A stretch of DNA of 6,335 bases from positions 1-6,335 of the forward strand of contig JAOTVO010000159.1 of NCBI GenBank assembly GCA_029863355.1, in the 5' to 3' direction. This DNA comes from Candidatus Krumholzibacteriia bacterium (GTDB lineage: Bacteria > Krumholzibacteriota > Krumholzibacteria > WVZY01 > JAKEHA01). Shown piece by piece: positions 5,973 to 6,335 of the stretch. Every line of letters starts with the position of its first letter. Position 1 is the stretch's first letter. The notes beneath the pieces were generated by a model. That model worked only from the letters and a program-made list of their open reading frames with translations, ran no database searches and was not told where the DNA came from. Position numbers and translations under genes: made by a program.

Positions 5973-6335
5973 ACGATCCCCCGGGCGCGTTCGACCGCAC
6001 GACGCAGCGCGCGGCGCTTTTGGTCGCGACGCTGGCCTCGTTCCTGGGTCCGTTCATGGGCTCGTCGGTGAACGTGGCCCTGCCCTCGATCGGTCGCGAC
6101 CTGGGCCTGAGCGCGGTCCTGCTGGGCTGGGTCAACACGGCCTTCCTGCTCGCGGCGGCCACCCTCACCATCCCCTTCGGCCGCCTGGGGGACATCTACG
6201 GTCGCAAGCGCATCTACATGGGGGGCGTGGTGCTCTTTACGGCCGCGTCGGTGGGGATCGCCGTCTCGACGACGGGCATGGCGGTGATCGTCTTCCGGGT
6301 GCTGCAGGGGCTGGGCGCCTCGATGATCTTCGCGA
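5969..6335 (+). CDS. DHA2 (EmrB/QacA-type) MFS transporter, N-terminal part
   Basis: Inner-membrane permease, probably a drug:proton antiporter of the 14-helix DHA2 group; 122 codons are visible before the window edge. The first helix (about residues 15-38) ends in SSVNVALPSIGRDL, typical of the EmrB/QacA group. Helix 2 (about 49-70) is followed by motif A, GRLGDIYGRKR (71-81, with D75, G78, R79). Helix 3 and the start of helix 4 (VFRVLQGLGASMIFA) follow. The chosen start is CTG 5969, with GGAGGT 6 nt upstream and the CTGA overlap with pabBC, which suggests translational coupling. Other in-frame starts are TTG 6020 and ATG 6056, but both lack a good site, and ATG 6056 would cut away most of helix 1. 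The exported compound is unknown. Being downstream of pabBC does not by itself imply folate-related transport. Confidence 0.85.
   Translation, partial: MNDPPGAFDRTTQRAALLVATLASFLGPFMGSSVNVALPSIGRDLGLSAVLLGWVNTAFLLAAATLTIPFGRLGDIYGRKRIYMGGVVLFTAASVGIAVSTTGMAVIVFRVLQGLGASMIFA

Overview
The window looks like ordinary chromosomal DNA of a high-GC, Gram-negative (diderm) bacterium. An Omp85-type outer-membrane barrel shows the outer membrane, and hand-counted stretches of most genes run near 70-78% GC. The gene types (M48 protease, PabB-PabC fusion, several MFS transporters) would fit a myxobacterium-like or other deltaproteobacterial-type genome. That placement is inference only. No mobile element, CRISPR array or phage gene was seen.

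Layout, left to right. Positions 1-1166 (minus) hold an MFS transporter whose last residues run off the left edge. Positions 1200-2291 (minus) hold an Omp85/D15-type barrel with no POTRA domains, 33 bp upstream of the transporter and probably in one operon with it. Positions 2292-2428 form a divergent promoter region. Positions 2429-3905 (plus) hold an M48 metallopeptidase that now reads as two overlapping frames: a two-helix membrane anchor (2429-2749) and the HEFGH catalytic part (2667-3905). The break is a perfect 10-bp tandem duplication at 2678-2697, and removing one copy restores a single 488-residue protein. Positions 3906-3995 carry a likely tRNA promoter and a leader able to form stems. 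A tRNA-Leu(UAA) lies at 3996-4084. Only 31 nt later starts pabBC (4116-5972), a fusion of aminodeoxychorismate synthase component I and aminodeoxychorismate lyase for the p-aminobenzoate branch of folate synthesis. A DHA2/EmrB-type MFS transporter follows, overlapping the pabBC stop in a CTGA and probably starting at CTG. It runs off the right edge.

There are three transcription units: barrel plus transporter leftward, the protease rightward, and tRNA-pabBC-DHA2 rightward, with pabBC possibly using the tRNA promoter. I do not see a convincing new multi-gene system. The best points for a second look are the duplication that splits the protease, the CTG start of the DHA2 gene, the barrel start fixed by a promoter inside the longer frame, and the structured tRNA leader.
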